From: Methanomicrobiales archaeon HGW-Methanomicrobiales-3
Lineage (GTDB): Archaea; Halobacteriota; Methanomicrobia; Methanomicrobiales; Methanospirillaceae
Reading direction: 5' to 3'
Length of the DNA stretch: 64,000 nt
Assembly (NCBI GenBank): GCA_002839605.1
Contig: PGYK01000002.1
Coordinates: 1 to 64,000, forward strand
The notes beneath the pieces are model-generated. The model was not told where the DNA came from, ran no database searches, and was given only the letters and a program-made list of their open reading frames with translations. The position numbers were made by a program, and so were the translations under genes. This document shows, piece by piece, positions 1-8,390 of this stretch. Positions within the stretch are counted from its first letter, which is position 1, and each line of letters opens with the position of its first letter.

Positions 1-120
1 GCCCTGTTCATCGAGGTGAGATCCCATGGTGATAACAGCAACGGGGCTGTTTGCGTCACCCGAGTGGAAGTCTCCCTTGACGAGCGGCCAGCCGCTTGCC
101 GGTGATTTCTTGTCTGCCAT
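1..120 (-). CDS. mtrA: Tetrahydromethanopterin S-methyltransferase subunit A, N-terminal part (partial)
   Basis: Only the first 40 codons lie in the window. The ATG is at 118-120 and the frame is open to the left edge. The visible start [21 protein letters not shown] followed by [11 protein letters not shown] matches the conserved beginning of MtrA, the corrinoid-carrying subunit of the membrane-bound sodium-pumping methyl-H4MPT:coenzyme M methyltransferase. It follows mtrB by 1 bp in the order E-D-C-B-A. The cobalamin-binding core and the C-terminal anchor are outside the window. Confidence 0.93.
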   Translation of the reverse strand, partial: MADKKSPASGWPLVKGDFHSGDANSPVAVITMGSHLDEQG

Positions 121-121
121 G

Positions 122-418
122 TTAAGCCACCGCCTTCATCAGCTGGAATGCAATGATGCCTGCAATGAACAGTCCAATGGCAAATCCATACCATAACGAG
201 GTGATGGAACCACCGATTGCAAGGCCGCTTTCCCGGTTGGGGAATGAAGCAAGCAGATTCCCCTGTCCTGAGAGCATGTTCACGAGATCGTCACTTACTG
301 CTTCCAGTACCGCAACCTTCTCGATGACGGGTGAGAGTGACTCACCGGCTGACGTGATAATGCCCACTACGGGGTCAGCAACAAGGCCGAATTCGGGGAG
401 TACCTGAATGTATGCCAT
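122..418 (-). CDS. mtrB: Tetrahydromethanopterin S-methyltransferase subunit B
   Basis: This 98-residue protein begins [19 protein letters not shown], the family start. A longer in-frame reading adds 19 residues that lie inside mtrC and was rejected. MtrB is a small subunit with a soluble N-terminal part and one C-terminal membrane helix, seen here as [20 protein letters not shown]. It belongs to the Na+-translocating methyltransferase that moves the methyl group from H4MPT to coenzyme M. It starts 1 bp after the mtrC stop, so translation is probably coupled. Confidence 0.95.
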   Translation of the reverse strand: MAYIQVLPEFGLVADPVVGIITSAGESLSPVIEKVAVLEAVSDDLVNMLSGQGNLLASFPNRESGLAIGGSITSLWYGFAIGLFIAGIIAFQLMKAVA

Positions 419-419
419 G

Positions 420-1268
420 TTATTGTCCCTCCACATCTGGAATTGGCTTTGAGTCAAGCCACGAGTGTGCGTCACGCTTGGACAGTGCCATATACTCCTT
501 GTAGGTGTATACCCATCCGATAATTGCGATGACCAGCGAGATGATTGCCGAGCCGGCGCTGATCAGTGCAAACGACATGATGGCTGCAACGATCATCGAG
601 AGGAATGCACACTCTGCGGTGAGCATGAGCATACGGTCCTGGGTCCAGCCGGGTCCGAGGCACGCGTTGAACGGGTGCTGGATAGCGATTGCACCGAGCA
701 GGAACGCGACAGCGATAAGACACCCGCCAATGAATGAGTTCTGGTGGGTTAAGAGCGTCATGCCGAACATGGTGACTGTTCCGGTGGTAAGGCCCTCAAA
801 GCCGAATGTGCCGGTGATGAGTGCTGCAAATCCCATGAGGGTAAGTGCACCAACAACTGCCATCTCGGTGAGTGCCTGGACCATTGCCGGAATCTTCATG
901 TTCAGGATGTTGTTTGAGACCCATCCGAGAACCAATCCGATAATGGCTGCAAGGATAAGCGCAACGACAGGTGCGAGCATACCAAACCGGGTCGCATACA
1001 GCATAGCGATCACACCCGATCCGAATGCGATCATACCTGCTGATGGAACTCCGGTACCGATACCGTAACTGCAGAGCACCTTGATGGTGTGGCTACCCCA
1101 GACGAGTGCCGCAACAACTGCAAGTCCTCCAAAGAACGAGAACATCTCGGTCTGGGTGACAACGTTGAGGTAGGTGAGGTAGATACACACGAGTGTGCTG
1201 ACAACGCCCGCGATCAGGATGGTATTGTGCGGGACGCCGCCTTCGATTACTTCTACTTTGACTGACAT
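420..1268 (-). CDS. mtrC: Tetrahydromethanopterin S-methyltransferase subunit C
   Basis: A 282-residue integral membrane protein of the Mtr complex, rich in hydrophobic helices. I chose the ATG at 1268 (MSVKVEVIEGG) because GAGGTG lies 7 nt upstream. The GTG three codons earlier has no such site. MtrC, MtrD and MtrE form the membrane core that couples methyl transfer to sodium export. It follows mtrD after 10 bp and precedes mtrB by 1 bp. The C-terminal tail (KRDAHSWLDSKPIPDVEG) is polar. Confidence 0.95.
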   Translation of the reverse strand: MSVKVEVIEGGVPHNTILIAGVVSTLVCIYLTYLNVVTQTEMFSFFGGLAVVAALVWGSHTIKVLCSYGIGTGVPSAGMIAFGSGVIAMLYATRFGMLAPVVALILAAIIGLVLGWVSNNILNMKIPAMVQALTEMAVVGALTLMGFAALITGTFGFEGLTTGTVTMFGMTLLTHQNSFIGGCLIAVAFLLGAIAIQHPFNACLGPGWTQDRMLMLTAECAFLSMIVAAIMSFALISAGSAIISLVIAIIGWVYTYKEYMALSKRDAHSWLDSKPIPDVEGQ

Positions 1269-1278
1269 CTTCAACACC

Positions 1279-2148
1279 TCAGATCGGCAGGGGCATCACG
1301 ATGAGAACCGCGACAAGCCCGCAGAGTGCTGATGCAACTGCGGATGCAACGATTGACCGTGGCCAGCGTTTGAATTTCGGGTCGTGGGGTCCTTCGATCG
1401 TTCCCGTGATGTTGTAGGCAGTAAGCACTGCATTCACGAGGAAGAGACCAACGGCGAACATACCTGCAGCGGAGACTGCAATGGGCATGACCTGTGCGGC
1501 GGTAACGTTCATCAGACCCGGGAGTGCATTCTCGTAGAGAACAAGCAGCTCGAAGTAGATGAGGGTACCTCCGGCACCACCAAGGGTACCGCCGATCACG
1601 CCGCCAACGAATGAGACGAATGGAAGTCCGTGACCTTCTGTTCCCTGGGACTTGTATTCCGCCTGGGAGTCACCGGTGATTGGGTCGTTTGCGACCTTAC
1701 CGGATGCCGGGGGAATGCCCATGCCGAAGACGTAGAGGAAGTTCACCATCATACAGGTGATTGCCATCATCAGTCCGCCACCGACGGCGCCTGCACAGAC
1801 AACGATGATAAGCTGCATCATCGGGTCCATGGTTGCAGGGAGCGTTTCTGCTGCCCATGCGCCTCCGAAGAGACCGGCAACACCGGCACCGGTTGCGAGC
1901 ATCGCAACACCGGTTGCAATACCGGGAGCCTGTCCCATTGCAGCGGGTGCACCGCCGACCGGAACGAAGTGGGTACCGAAACCGATGAGAACCCCGCCGA
2001 TGATGACGCCGATGAGTGCCATAAGACCGACACCCGGGGACATGACATAACAGATTCCCACGAGGATGAGCGTCAGGATGATGCCGACTGCCATTGCACC
2101 CGGATTCATTGCGCTGCCCGCTGCGGGCTTTGCTGCGACTGCACTCAT
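1279..2148 (-). CDS. mtrD: Tetrahydromethanopterin S-methyltransferase subunit D
   Basis: A 289-residue polytopic membrane subunit of Mtr. The start MSAVAAKPAAGSAMNPGAM at 2148 is preceded by GGAGGCAGAAGC, a strong ribosome site, and overlaps the mtrE stop by 4 bp (ATGA). A longer reading upstream lies in mtrE and has no support. Glycine-rich helices (GVIIGGVLIGFGTHFVP, GGVIGGTLGGAGGTLIYFE) are typical of MtrD. It acts in the cytoplasmic membrane as part of the sodium-pumping methyltransferase. Confidence 0.95.
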   Translation of the reverse strand: MSAVAAKPAAGSAMNPGAMAVGIILTLILVGICYVMSPGVGLMALIGVIIGGVLIGFGTHFVPVGGAPAAMGQAPGIATGVAMLATGAGVAGLFGGAWAAETLPATMDPMMQLIIVVCAGAVGGGLMMAITCMMVNFLYVFGMGIPPASGKVANDPITGDSQAEYKSQGTEGHGLPFVSFVGGVIGGTLGGAGGTLIYFELLVLYENALPGLMNVTAAQVMPIAVSAAGMFAVGLFLVNAVLTAYNITGTIEGPHDPKFKRWPRSIVASAVASALCGLVAVLIVMPLPI

Positions 2149-3041
2149 GCTTCTGCCTCCTTTGGTGCCGTGTACGGTCCGTAGGTCTTCCGTCCCCATA
2201 CCTCAATGTACCGGTCGATGACGGTGAAGATGAGGATCATGAGAACGCCGACAATGATTGCATACCACGGGTTGATTGCTTCAAATACCACGGTACGCCA
2301 GAGTTCGAGAAAAACAATCATACCGAAACAGATACCGGAAGCCGAGCCACCGATCTTTGCGGTAAACCAGCCATTGTCGATCGAGTTGCGCTCGCCGGCT
2401 TCGGCGTAGCGGACAATGTTACCGGATGCTGAGATCGGCACACCTGCACCGAACTTCTGGTTCTGGTACTGGCGTTCCTTGCCGTAGTACGGGTTGCCTG
2501 TCGCAGATCCTGCTGCACCGAGTGCAATACCCCAGATCAGACCGAGCAGCGGCAGCGGGAACGGGTGTCCCAGTGCTGTGTTGATCAGGTGACAGAGTGT
2601 TACAGTACAGAAAATTGCGATAAAGGCATGTGCCATGGTAACCGTTGTCATGGACTTTAAGATGTCCACAAAGACCGGCTGCCCGAACTTGGCAAGACTT
2701 GCGGTCCTGCCTACATAAGCGGTAGTTGCATAGACGCCCTGGACGAATGTTGCGAGAACAGCGCCGAGGACAATTGCAAGAACCGGGTTAATCTGCATAG
2801 CCATAAAAGCCCATGCCAGGCCTGCGCCCAGACAACACCAGAGACCGTATGCCGGGGGTTCACCGGCAACCGCCTTGTTGAAGATGCGGTGCAGGAATCC
2901 CATCTGCGGAGCGAGCTGAACCTGTGAGTTCGGGTCTCCCTGAGATCCGATGTTGGATTCAGTATCTTCCGCGGAACCGGCAACGGTGGCAAGAGCTCCT
3001 GCCAATGCAGTAATTCCAATGCCAAATACAATATGTTCCAT
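2145..3041 (-). CDS. mtrE: Tetrahydromethanopterin S-methyltransferase subunit E
   Basis: First gene of the mtr operon: 298 residues, starting MEHIVFGIGITALAGALATVAG, with ribosome site GGGAGGAGGCTA directly before the ATG. It is a polytopic membrane subunit, and a polar region around residues 25-50 (AEDTESNIGSQGDPNSQVQLAP) follows the first helix. The gene order E-D-C-B-A matches methanogens generally. The mtrFGH genes would lie beyond the left edge. Confidence 0.95.
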   Translation of the reverse strand: MEHIVFGIGITALAGALATVAGSAEDTESNIGSQGDPNSQVQLAPQMGFLHRIFNKAVAGEPPAYGLWCCLGAGLAWAFMAMQINPVLAIVLGAVLATFVQGVYATTAYVGRTASLAKFGQPVFVDILKSMTTVTMAHAFIAIFCTVTLCHLINTALGHPFPLPLLGLIWGIALGAAGSATGNPYYGKERQYQNQKFGAGVPISASGNIVRYAEAGERNSIDNGWFTAKIGGSASGICFGMIVFLELWRTVVFEAINPWYAIIVGVLMILIFTVIDRYIEVWGRKTYGPYTAPKEAEA

Positions 3042-3312
3042 TTAGCCTCCTCCCTGCGTGCGAATGCACGAGAGTATTCAAAATGCAATGCCACGCACAT
3101 CGAGCTTAAAACTCTTTGTGGTTAGTGTAATTTTAGCCACGTGGTCATTAAAAGGTTTCGAATTTGTTCCGGCGATAGAAGAGTATATTAAGCCCGAATT
3201 AAAAAACGGGCGAAAATCTGCGCTTTTCCTATCATCTGGATTTGCGTTAACGTAATTTTAGTTGTTTTGGGATCAATGGGAGTTGCGTTTCCAAAAGGAG
3301 CATCCGGCCGGA
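3042..3312 (-). promoter_or_regulatory. Promoter and 5' leader region of the mtr operon
   Basis: The 271-bp gap between mtrE and the convergent-side K+ channel gene holds no credible gene. On the minus strand the best TATA-like element is GCTTAATATACTC at about 3184-3196, which would give a long leader of roughly 120-130 nt. AT-rich elements near 3108 (GTTTTAAGC) and 3147 (CTTTTAATG) are alternatives, so the start site is not settled. The element TAATTTTAG occurs twice in the region (about 3128 and 3252). Confidence 0.5.
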
Positions 3313-4137
3313 TCAGGAAGGCCGGTCTTTCAGCTGCCGCTCGATACGGTCAAGCCTTTCCTGGAGCTGAACGTTCTGCCGAGTCTGTTCTTCCAGTGCA
3401 CCCTGGATAGCAGCAAGGCCGGCCCCCATTGTCCCCTCTTTTCCGCCGGGTCCGGTTCCTTCTTCCGGTGCAAGGAGTTTGTTTGCGATGAAACCGGCAA
3501 GAGTGCCAAAAAGGGCAACACCCATCGTCATGATCATGATCCCGACAATTCTTCCGCCGTTGGTGACGGGATAGTGGTCCCCGTACCCCACCGTGGCGAT
3601 GGTGACATATACCCACCACATGGCATCGGACGCTGAGTGGATGTTGGCATCCGGCGCACCCCGTTCTGCCATCAAAACCAGAAACGCCCCGCTCTCGATG
3701 ACGACCATGACGCAGAAGACGACAATGAAGAGCACGCTCTCTGCCCGGTGTTTTTTGAGCTGGCCAAGGATGTTCCGGGCGCCATACTTGTTGAGGAGCC
3801 GGTATGCCTTGAAGATCCGGAAGAGTCGCAGGATACGCAGCGCCGGGATACTGGCGAGGAGGTCAGCCCATCCCCAGTTGCTGATAAAGTAATAGCGTTT
3901 GGACGAGGCCGTTGAGAGCCGGTACAGGAAATCGCCCAGAAAGATGATGGTTAAGAAGAAGTTGATAACGACAAGGACATTGACGGCGTCCGGGTCAAGA
4001 CCCGGGATCCATGAGACGACAAGGTTTGCTACGGAAAGGAGGGAAACGAGCAGGATGAATATCTCGTAGCCGGGATCTTTTAATTCATAAAGATCGGTCT
4101 CTGGAGGTGAAGCTGGATCCGTCATGCCGCCGCTCAT
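3313..4137 (-). CDS. Voltage-gated-like potassium channel
   Basis: A 274-residue six-helix channel. An N-terminal four-helix sensor-like part contains an S4-type helix with spaced basic residues (RILRLFRIFKAYRLLNKYG). It is followed by S5, the pore loop with selectivity filter TVGYGD (in YVTIATVGYGDHYPVT) and S6. The last 40 residues are a predicted coiled coil (ALEEQTRQNVQLQERLDRIE) that may tetramerise the channel. It probably moves K+ across the cytoplasmic membrane. The second Met (4125) is an alternative start, and neither start has a clear ribosome site. It is separated from mtr and likely monocistronic. Confidence 0.85.
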   Translation of the reverse strand: MSGGMTDPASPPETDLYELKDPGYEIFILLVSLLSVANLVVSWIPGLDPDAVNVLVVINFFLTIIFLGDFLYRLSTASSKRYYFISNWGWADLLASIPALRILRLFRIFKAYRLLNKYGARNILGQLKKHRAESVLFIVVFCVMVVIESGAFLVLMAERGAPDANIHSASDAMWWVYVTIATVGYGDHYPVTNGGRIVGIMIMTMGVALFGTLAGFIANKLLAPEEGTGPGGKEGTMGAGLAAIQGALEEQTRQNVQLQERLDRIERQLKDRPS

Positions 4138-4338
4138 TGAGATGTATTCTTGTAGTGGTGGTAAAAAAAGACTGGGATTTGGATCGGGAAATGGCGCAGG
4201 AGCCGGATGCGGGCGGGTTCCCTTGGATAAAATCCCTTAAGATACCCTTATGAACTGACCTGTTCCACCGGATAATCATCAAATGGCAGGGAAGAGATTC
4301 CCGTTTGCCGTTGATAAAAAAAGAATCTGGTGACTGTC

Positions 4339-5055
4339 ATGGACTTTACAGAGATGCTCATTGATTCCTGGGACTATACAAAGAGCGGCATCATTGCAGA
4401 CACAACCCGCTGGATGCAACTTATCGTGGCAGTCCTCTGCCTCGGAATCCCGTTCAACGGCTATATCCTGCGGGTGTACCGCGGCACGACTCCTGCACCT
4501 GAGGTTGATGGCTGGGGCACACTCTTCACCGACGGGCTGAAAGTGATTGTAATAACGATCATCTACATTCTCCCTCTCCTGCTCATCCTCATCCTGATCC
4601 TCGGGCTGATGATCCTTACCTCCCCGGGAGAAAATATCGGCAATCCCGGGATCGCTGGCGGTTTTTTTGAATCACTTTTTACCCTCCTGTATTATCTCAT
4701 GGAGTTTGTCATTGCTGCCATCCTGCCGGTTGCGTACATCCGTTTTGCCCGCACCGGCCTCTTTATTGAAGCGTTCAACTTCGGCGCCATGTGGGAGACG
4801 ATCGGCAGGATCGGCTGGCTCAACTATGTCGTGGCAGTTGTCTTTATTGCCCTTCTTATCGGCATCCCCCTCACCATGGTGCTGTTTTTGTTCCTGTTCA
4901 TCCTTTTCTTCGCACTCGTCCTCTTCAACAGTAATATCGTGGTGGTTGCTGGTATCCTGGCATTTCTTGCCCTCCTGGCCCTTATTGTCATCCCGCTTGT
5001 CAGTGTCTTCCAGGCACGGTACCTGACCCTCGTGTATAATTTTTCAGGCGAGTAA
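4339..5055 (+). CDS. DUF4013 family integral membrane protein
   Basis: A 238-residue membrane protein with about six hydrophobic segments and the opening MDFTEMLIDSWDYTKSGI typical of archaeal DUF4013 proteins, whose function is unknown. The ATG at 4339 is preferred over the in-frame GTG at 4330 because GGTGA sits just upstream of the ATG and overlaps that GTG. The gene is followed by a long T-rich stretch (5056-5071) and then by the convergent glycosylase gene. Confidence 0.72.
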   Translation: MDFTEMLIDSWDYTKSGIIADTTRWMQLIVAVLCLGIPFNGYILRVYRGTTPAPEVDGWGTLFTDGLKVIVITIIYILPLLLILILILGLMILTSPGENIGNPGIAGGFFESLFTLLYYLMEFVIAAILPVAYIRFARTGLFIEAFNFGAMWETIGRIGWLNYVVAVVFIALLIGIPLTMVLFLFLFILFFALVLFNSNIVVVAGILAFLALLALIVIPLVSVFQARYLTLVYNFSGE

Positions 5056-5071
5056 TTTTTTTCTTTTTTTT
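5056..5071 (+). terminator. T-rich transcription terminator after the DUF4013 gene
   Basis: The stop codon is followed at once by TTTTTTTCTTTTTTTTC on the plus strand. Oligo-T tracts of this kind commonly end transcription in archaea. The next gene faces the other way, so a stop signal is expected here. Confidence 0.55.
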
Positions 5072-5121
5072 CACCACAGATCCAGCGTACGGGATCGGTG
5101 CCTTCTGGCCGTGATTCCCCG

Positions 5122-5724
5122 TTACCGGTGTGCGATCTCCCATAAATACAACGATGCCACGGACCCGTGCGGCGAATACCGTTTCCGGTACCGGTCGAAC
5201 GCCGCCCGGTCGATCGACTCCTTCCCATAGAGTTGCATCATGCCCCTCTGGATGGCGAGATCCCCCCAACTCACAACGTCCGGGCGTTCCATTGCAAAGA
5301 TGAGGAGCATCTCGGCTGTCCAAACCCCAACGCCCCGAAGGGCTGTGAGCTGCGATATGACATCCTCATCGGAGAGTTCATGGAGCCCACCAAGATCAAG
5401 ATCCCCGCCAGCCACTGCGGTTGCGATGCCTTTGATATATCCTGCCTTTCTCAATGATATGCCGCACTGCCGGATCTCTTCAGCGGTTGCAGCAGACAGT
5501 GTAACCGGAGTGATGATGCCGAACCGTTCCTCCATCCGGTTCCAGACGGTTTCGGCAGCCTTTGCTGAGATCTGCTGACCGGCCACGCTCGCGACAAGTG
5601 CGGTGAAGAGGTCGGGGGTGATCGTGCGTTCGATCATCCCAATATGATCGATGGCCGCCCCAAGTTTCCGATCACGCTTTTTCAGGTGTTCGATCTCTTT
5701 CGTGCCGTAACGGAATGCGGGCAT
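5122..5724 (-). CDS. AlkA-like DNA-3-methyladenine glycosylase (HhH-GPD family)
   Basis: A 200-residue base-excision repair glycosylase. It has the helix-hairpin-helix/GPD core: LVASVAGQQISAKAAETVW near residues 40-60, then LRGVGVWTAEMLLIFAM, then the catalytic aspartate in VVSWGDLAIQRGM. The start MPAFRYGTKEIEHLKKRD at 5724 has GGAAG upstream. A 52-residue in-frame extension carries no family sequence. It would remove alkylated purines. The N-terminal TBP-like domain of E. coli AlkA is absent, so it belongs to the short class. Confidence 0.8.
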   Translation of the reverse strand: MPAFRYGTKEIEHLKKRDRKLGAAIDHIGMIERTITPDLFTALVASVAGQQISAKAAETVWNRMEERFGIITPVTLSAATAEEIRQCGISLRKAGYIKGIATAVAGGDLDLGGLHELSDEDVISQLTALRGVGVWTAEMLLIFAMERPDVVSWGDLAIQRGMMQLYGKESIDRAAFDRYRKRYSPHGSVASLYLWEIAHR

Positions 5725-5913
5725 AATTCTTCCAATACCGTTACCACTGGGAAAAGATGCAGGTTTCGCTCCCAATTTATGAGAGAATGCGGTTTTTGGT
5801 TGGGCCAGGACCCTGGCAGTCAGGGTTGGTGAGGGGAATTTGTTTCTCACTCCCGTGACTGTCAGCGGATCATTTCCCAAATATTATGTCCCCTTCGGAT
5901 CCTGTATGTACCT

Positions 5914-6189
5914 ATGGAACGGATCACCGCCGTGGCAAAGGGGCGGGTACAGGGTGTCGGCTACCGGGCGTTTGTCGGGGAATGTGCCCGTGCAACCGGG
6001 GTGCACGGGTACGTGAAGAACCTGCCGGACGGGACCGTTGAGATTATTGCCGAGAGTTCGCCGGCATCGCTGGAGAATTTCCTCCGCCTGGCCTATGCCA
6101 GCAATGATCTCGTCATCAGGGTTGATGTGATTGACGTGAAACGCGGTCCGGCTACCGAAGAATATCCCGGGTTCCGTGTCGAGTGGTAA
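5914..6189 (+). CDS. acyP: Acylphosphatase
   Basis: A 91-residue protein of normal acylphosphatase length. It has both signature segments: GRVQGVGYRAFV with the catalytic arginine near residue 18, and GYVKNLPDGTVEII with the catalytic asparagine. It hydrolyses acyl phosphates in the cytoplasm. It stands alone about 110 bp before ruvC, and the intervening promoter suggests separate transcription. Confidence 0.92.
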   Translation: MERITAVAKGRVQGVGYRAFVGECARATGVHGYVKNLPDGTVEIIAESSPASLENFLRLAYASNDLVIRVDVIDVKRGPATEEYPGFRVEW

Positions 6190-6252
6190 CCGGATGTTGC
6201 CCCGTCCTCGTTCTTTGAAAAAATTTCACCTTCACCCCGCGCACCACCTCGC

Positions 6253-6262
6253 GTATAAAGGG
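6253..6262 (+). promoter_or_regulatory. TATA box of the ruvCAB operon
   Basis: GTATAAAGGGG lies about 36-45 bp upstream of the ruvC ATG. Transcription would start near 6284-6287, leaving a short leader that contains AGGAG (6281-6285). Confidence 0.55.
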
Positions 6263-6297
6263 GAGTGACCAATACCTGATCAGGAGCACCTCGCACC

Positions 6298-6768
6298 ATG
6301 ATTGTAATCGGCATCGATCCCGGTCTTGCCCGTGTTGGATATGGGGTTATTGAGGTTAAGGGCCACAATGCGGAACCCGTCTGTTATGGGTGTATTGAGT
6401 CCACAAAGGATCAGCCCGCAGCGGAGCGGCTGCTGCACATTTATACTGAACTTACCGCGCTCATCGCGAAATACGAGCCGGCCCATATCGCTGTTGAAAA
6501 ACTGTTTTTTTCCAAAAATATCACCTCCGCCATGGGTGTCAGTGAAGCCCGGGGGGTCATCCTTCTCCTCGCCGGACAGCAGAAAATTCCTGTCACGGAA
6601 TACACTCCGAACCAGGTCAAGCAGGCCATCACTGGATCGGGACGGGCCGACAAGCAGCAGATGCAGGAGATGATCCGGCGTCTGCTCCGGCTCGAAGCTG
6701 TCCCAAAACCCGATGATGCGGCCGATGCTTTATCGATTGCCTTATGTCATATCCACGTCCTGAGGTAG
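6298..6768 (+). CDS. ruvC: Crossover junction endodeoxyribonuclease RuvC
   Basis: A 156-residue Holliday junction resolvase of bacterial type. The acidic catalytic residues are visible: Asp in VIGIDPGLARVGYGVI near residue 7, Glu in AVEKLFFSKN near 67, and the C-terminal PDDAADALSIALCH pair. It works as a dimer with RuvA and RuvB, whose genes follow directly (4-bp spacing to each). Archaea normally use Hjc, so a full RuvABC set is notable. Codon use looks like the neighbours, so any transfer is old. Confidence 0.93.
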   Translation: MIVIGIDPGLARVGYGVIEVKGHNAEPVCYGCIESTKDQPAAERLLHIYTELTALIAKYEPAHIAVEKLFFSKNITSAMGVSEARGVILLLAGQQKIPVTEYTPNQVKQAITGSGRADKQQMQEMIRRLLRLEAVPKPDDAADALSIALCHIHVLR

Positions 6769-6772
6769 TACC

Positions 6773-7372
6773 ATGATCGCGCTCATTTCCGGTGAACCGG
6801 TCCTGACTGGCGACCGGTGGGTGATTATCGATGTCCACGGTGTCGGCTACCGGGTGCAGGTAACCCAGCCGGCCCTCCGGCAACTGGCCGGCACCCGCGG
6901 GACGGTAAAACTCCACACCCACATGGCAGTCCGCGAGGATGCCATCACCTTGTTCGGGTTCCTGCAGCAGAGCGAACTGGAGATGTTCCGGATCCTCATC
7001 AGCGTGACCGGTATCGGCCCCCAGATTGCCATGAACCTCCTTTCCCAGATCGGGATCGAGGAGTTCGCCATGGCCATCCTCAATGAGGACGAGAAAGCCT
7101 TAACGAGGATCTCGGGTATCGGGGCAAAGGGAGCCAAACGGATGATCCTTGAGCTCCGGGACAAGATGAAGAAGATCAGCGAGACCCTGCCCCGGGGTGA
7201 ATCAGGAGCGGGCAGTATGCCGGTCCACGATGCGGTAAGCGCCCTTGTCTCCCTCGGTTTTAGCGAAAATGAATCGCGCGATGCGGTGACAACTGCTGCC
7301 CGGACATCGGGCAGTTCCCCCACCGTACAGGTGCTCATCAGGGCAGCCCTTGTCCGTCTGAAGGAGCGGTGA
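6773..7372 (+). CDS. ruvA: Holliday junction branch migration protein RuvA
   Basis: A 199-residue protein with the three RuvA domains. The N-terminal OB fold covers residues 1-62 ([18 protein letters not shown]-type [10 protein letters not shown]). The double helix-hairpin-helix covers about 70-140 ([15 protein letters not shown] and [16 protein letters not shown]). The C-terminal UBA-like domain III ([19 protein letters not shown]) contacts RuvB. GAGGTAG precedes the ATG. It binds four-way junctions and loads RuvB. Confidence 0.94.
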   Translation: MIALISGEPVLTGDRWVIIDVHGVGYRVQVTQPALRQLAGTRGTVKLHTHMAVREDAITLFGFLQQSELEMFRILISVTGIGPQIAMNLLSQIGIEEFAMAILNEDEKALTRISGIGAKGAKRMILELRDKMKKISETLPRGESGAGSMPVHDAVSALVSLGFSENESRDAVTTAARTSGSSPTVQVLIRAALVRLKER

Positions 7373-7376
7373 CCCG

Positions 7377-8378
7377 ATGGACGAACGTATCATATCCCCA
7401 ACACCCCTCGCAGAAGAGGGTGACGATCTCACCATCCGGCCGGAACGGCTCGCAGACTTTATCGGGCAGGTGCAGGTCAAGGAGAGTTTATCAATTGCGA
7501 TTGAAGCTGCCCGGAAACGGGATGAGCCCATTGACCACATCCTCTTCTCCGGCCCGCCTGGCCTCGGGAAGACCACCCTTGCCCATATCATTGCCCGCGA
7601 ACTCGGCTCAACCATCCGCACAACAACCGGCCCGGTTCTTGAGAAACCCGGGGATATCGCCGCGCTCCTCACGCCGCTCCAGCGCGGGGATATCCTCTTC
7701 ATCGATGAGATCCACAGAATCAACCCTGTGGTTGAGGAGGTGCTCTACCCGGCGATGGAAGATCTCTTTATCGATGTGATGATCGGTGAAGGGCCAAGCG
7801 CCCGCTCCATCAAACTGAACCTTGAACACTTCACTCTCATCGGGGCCACCACAAAGCAGGGGCTTCTTGGCGCACCGTTCCGGGACCGGTTTGGCATTAT
7901 CTCCCGGCTCGACCTGTACGATCCCGCCGATCTTTCCCAAATCGTGACCCGGAGTGCCACAATTTTAAAGATCCCCATCACGCCCGATGGTGCTGAGGAG
8001 ATAGCAAAACGGAGCCGTGGAACCCCCCGGATTGTCAACCGTCTCTTGCGAAGGGTGCGGGATTATGCGATTGTTAAGGGGGACGGCACAATAACAAGGG
8101 AGATCACGGCAAGCGCCCTTGCCATGATGCAGATAGATGAACTGGGCCTTGACGAGCTGGACCGCCGTATTCTTGCCGTGGTTGCCAACGATTTCAACGG
8201 GGGCCCGGTCGGGGTGAAGACCATCGCCATCTCGGTTGGCGAGGAAGTGCGGACCATCGAGGACGTCTACGAACCCTTCCTCATCCAGATCGGGTTCCTC
8301 AAGCGTACCCCGCAGGGCCGGGAGGTCACTCCCGCGGCAAAGAAGCACCTCAACAACCCGCAAAAGACGCTGGTGTGA
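7377..8378 (+). CDS. ruvB: Holliday junction branch migration helicase RuvB
   Basis: A 333-residue AAA+ ATPase. It has Walker [13 protein letters not shown], Walker [10 protein letters not shown], sensor 1 GATTKQG, the arginine-finger region [20 protein letters not shown], and the C-terminal winged helix ending in [16 protein letters not shown]. It drives branch migration with RuvA. It starts 4 bp after the ruvA stop with GGTGA upstream and ends the operon, facing the convergent B12-binding gene 12 bp away. Confidence 0.95.
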   Translation: MDERIISPTPLAEEGDDLTIRPERLADFIGQVQVKESLSIAIEAARKRDEPIDHILFSGPPGLGKTTLAHIIARELGSTIRTTTGPVLEKPGDIAALLTPLQRGDILFIDEIHRINPVVEEVLYPAMEDLFIDVMIGEGPSARSIKLNLEHFTLIGATTKQGLLGAPFRDRFGIISRLDLYDPADLSQIVTRSATILKIPITPDGAEEIAKRSRGTPRIVNRLLRRVRDYAIVKGDGTITREITASALAMMQIDELGLDELDRRILAVVANDFNGGPVGVKTIAISVGEEVRTIEDVYEPFLIQIGFLKRTPQGREVTPAAKKHLNNPQKTLV

Positions 8379-8390
8379 GGCACGACACCT

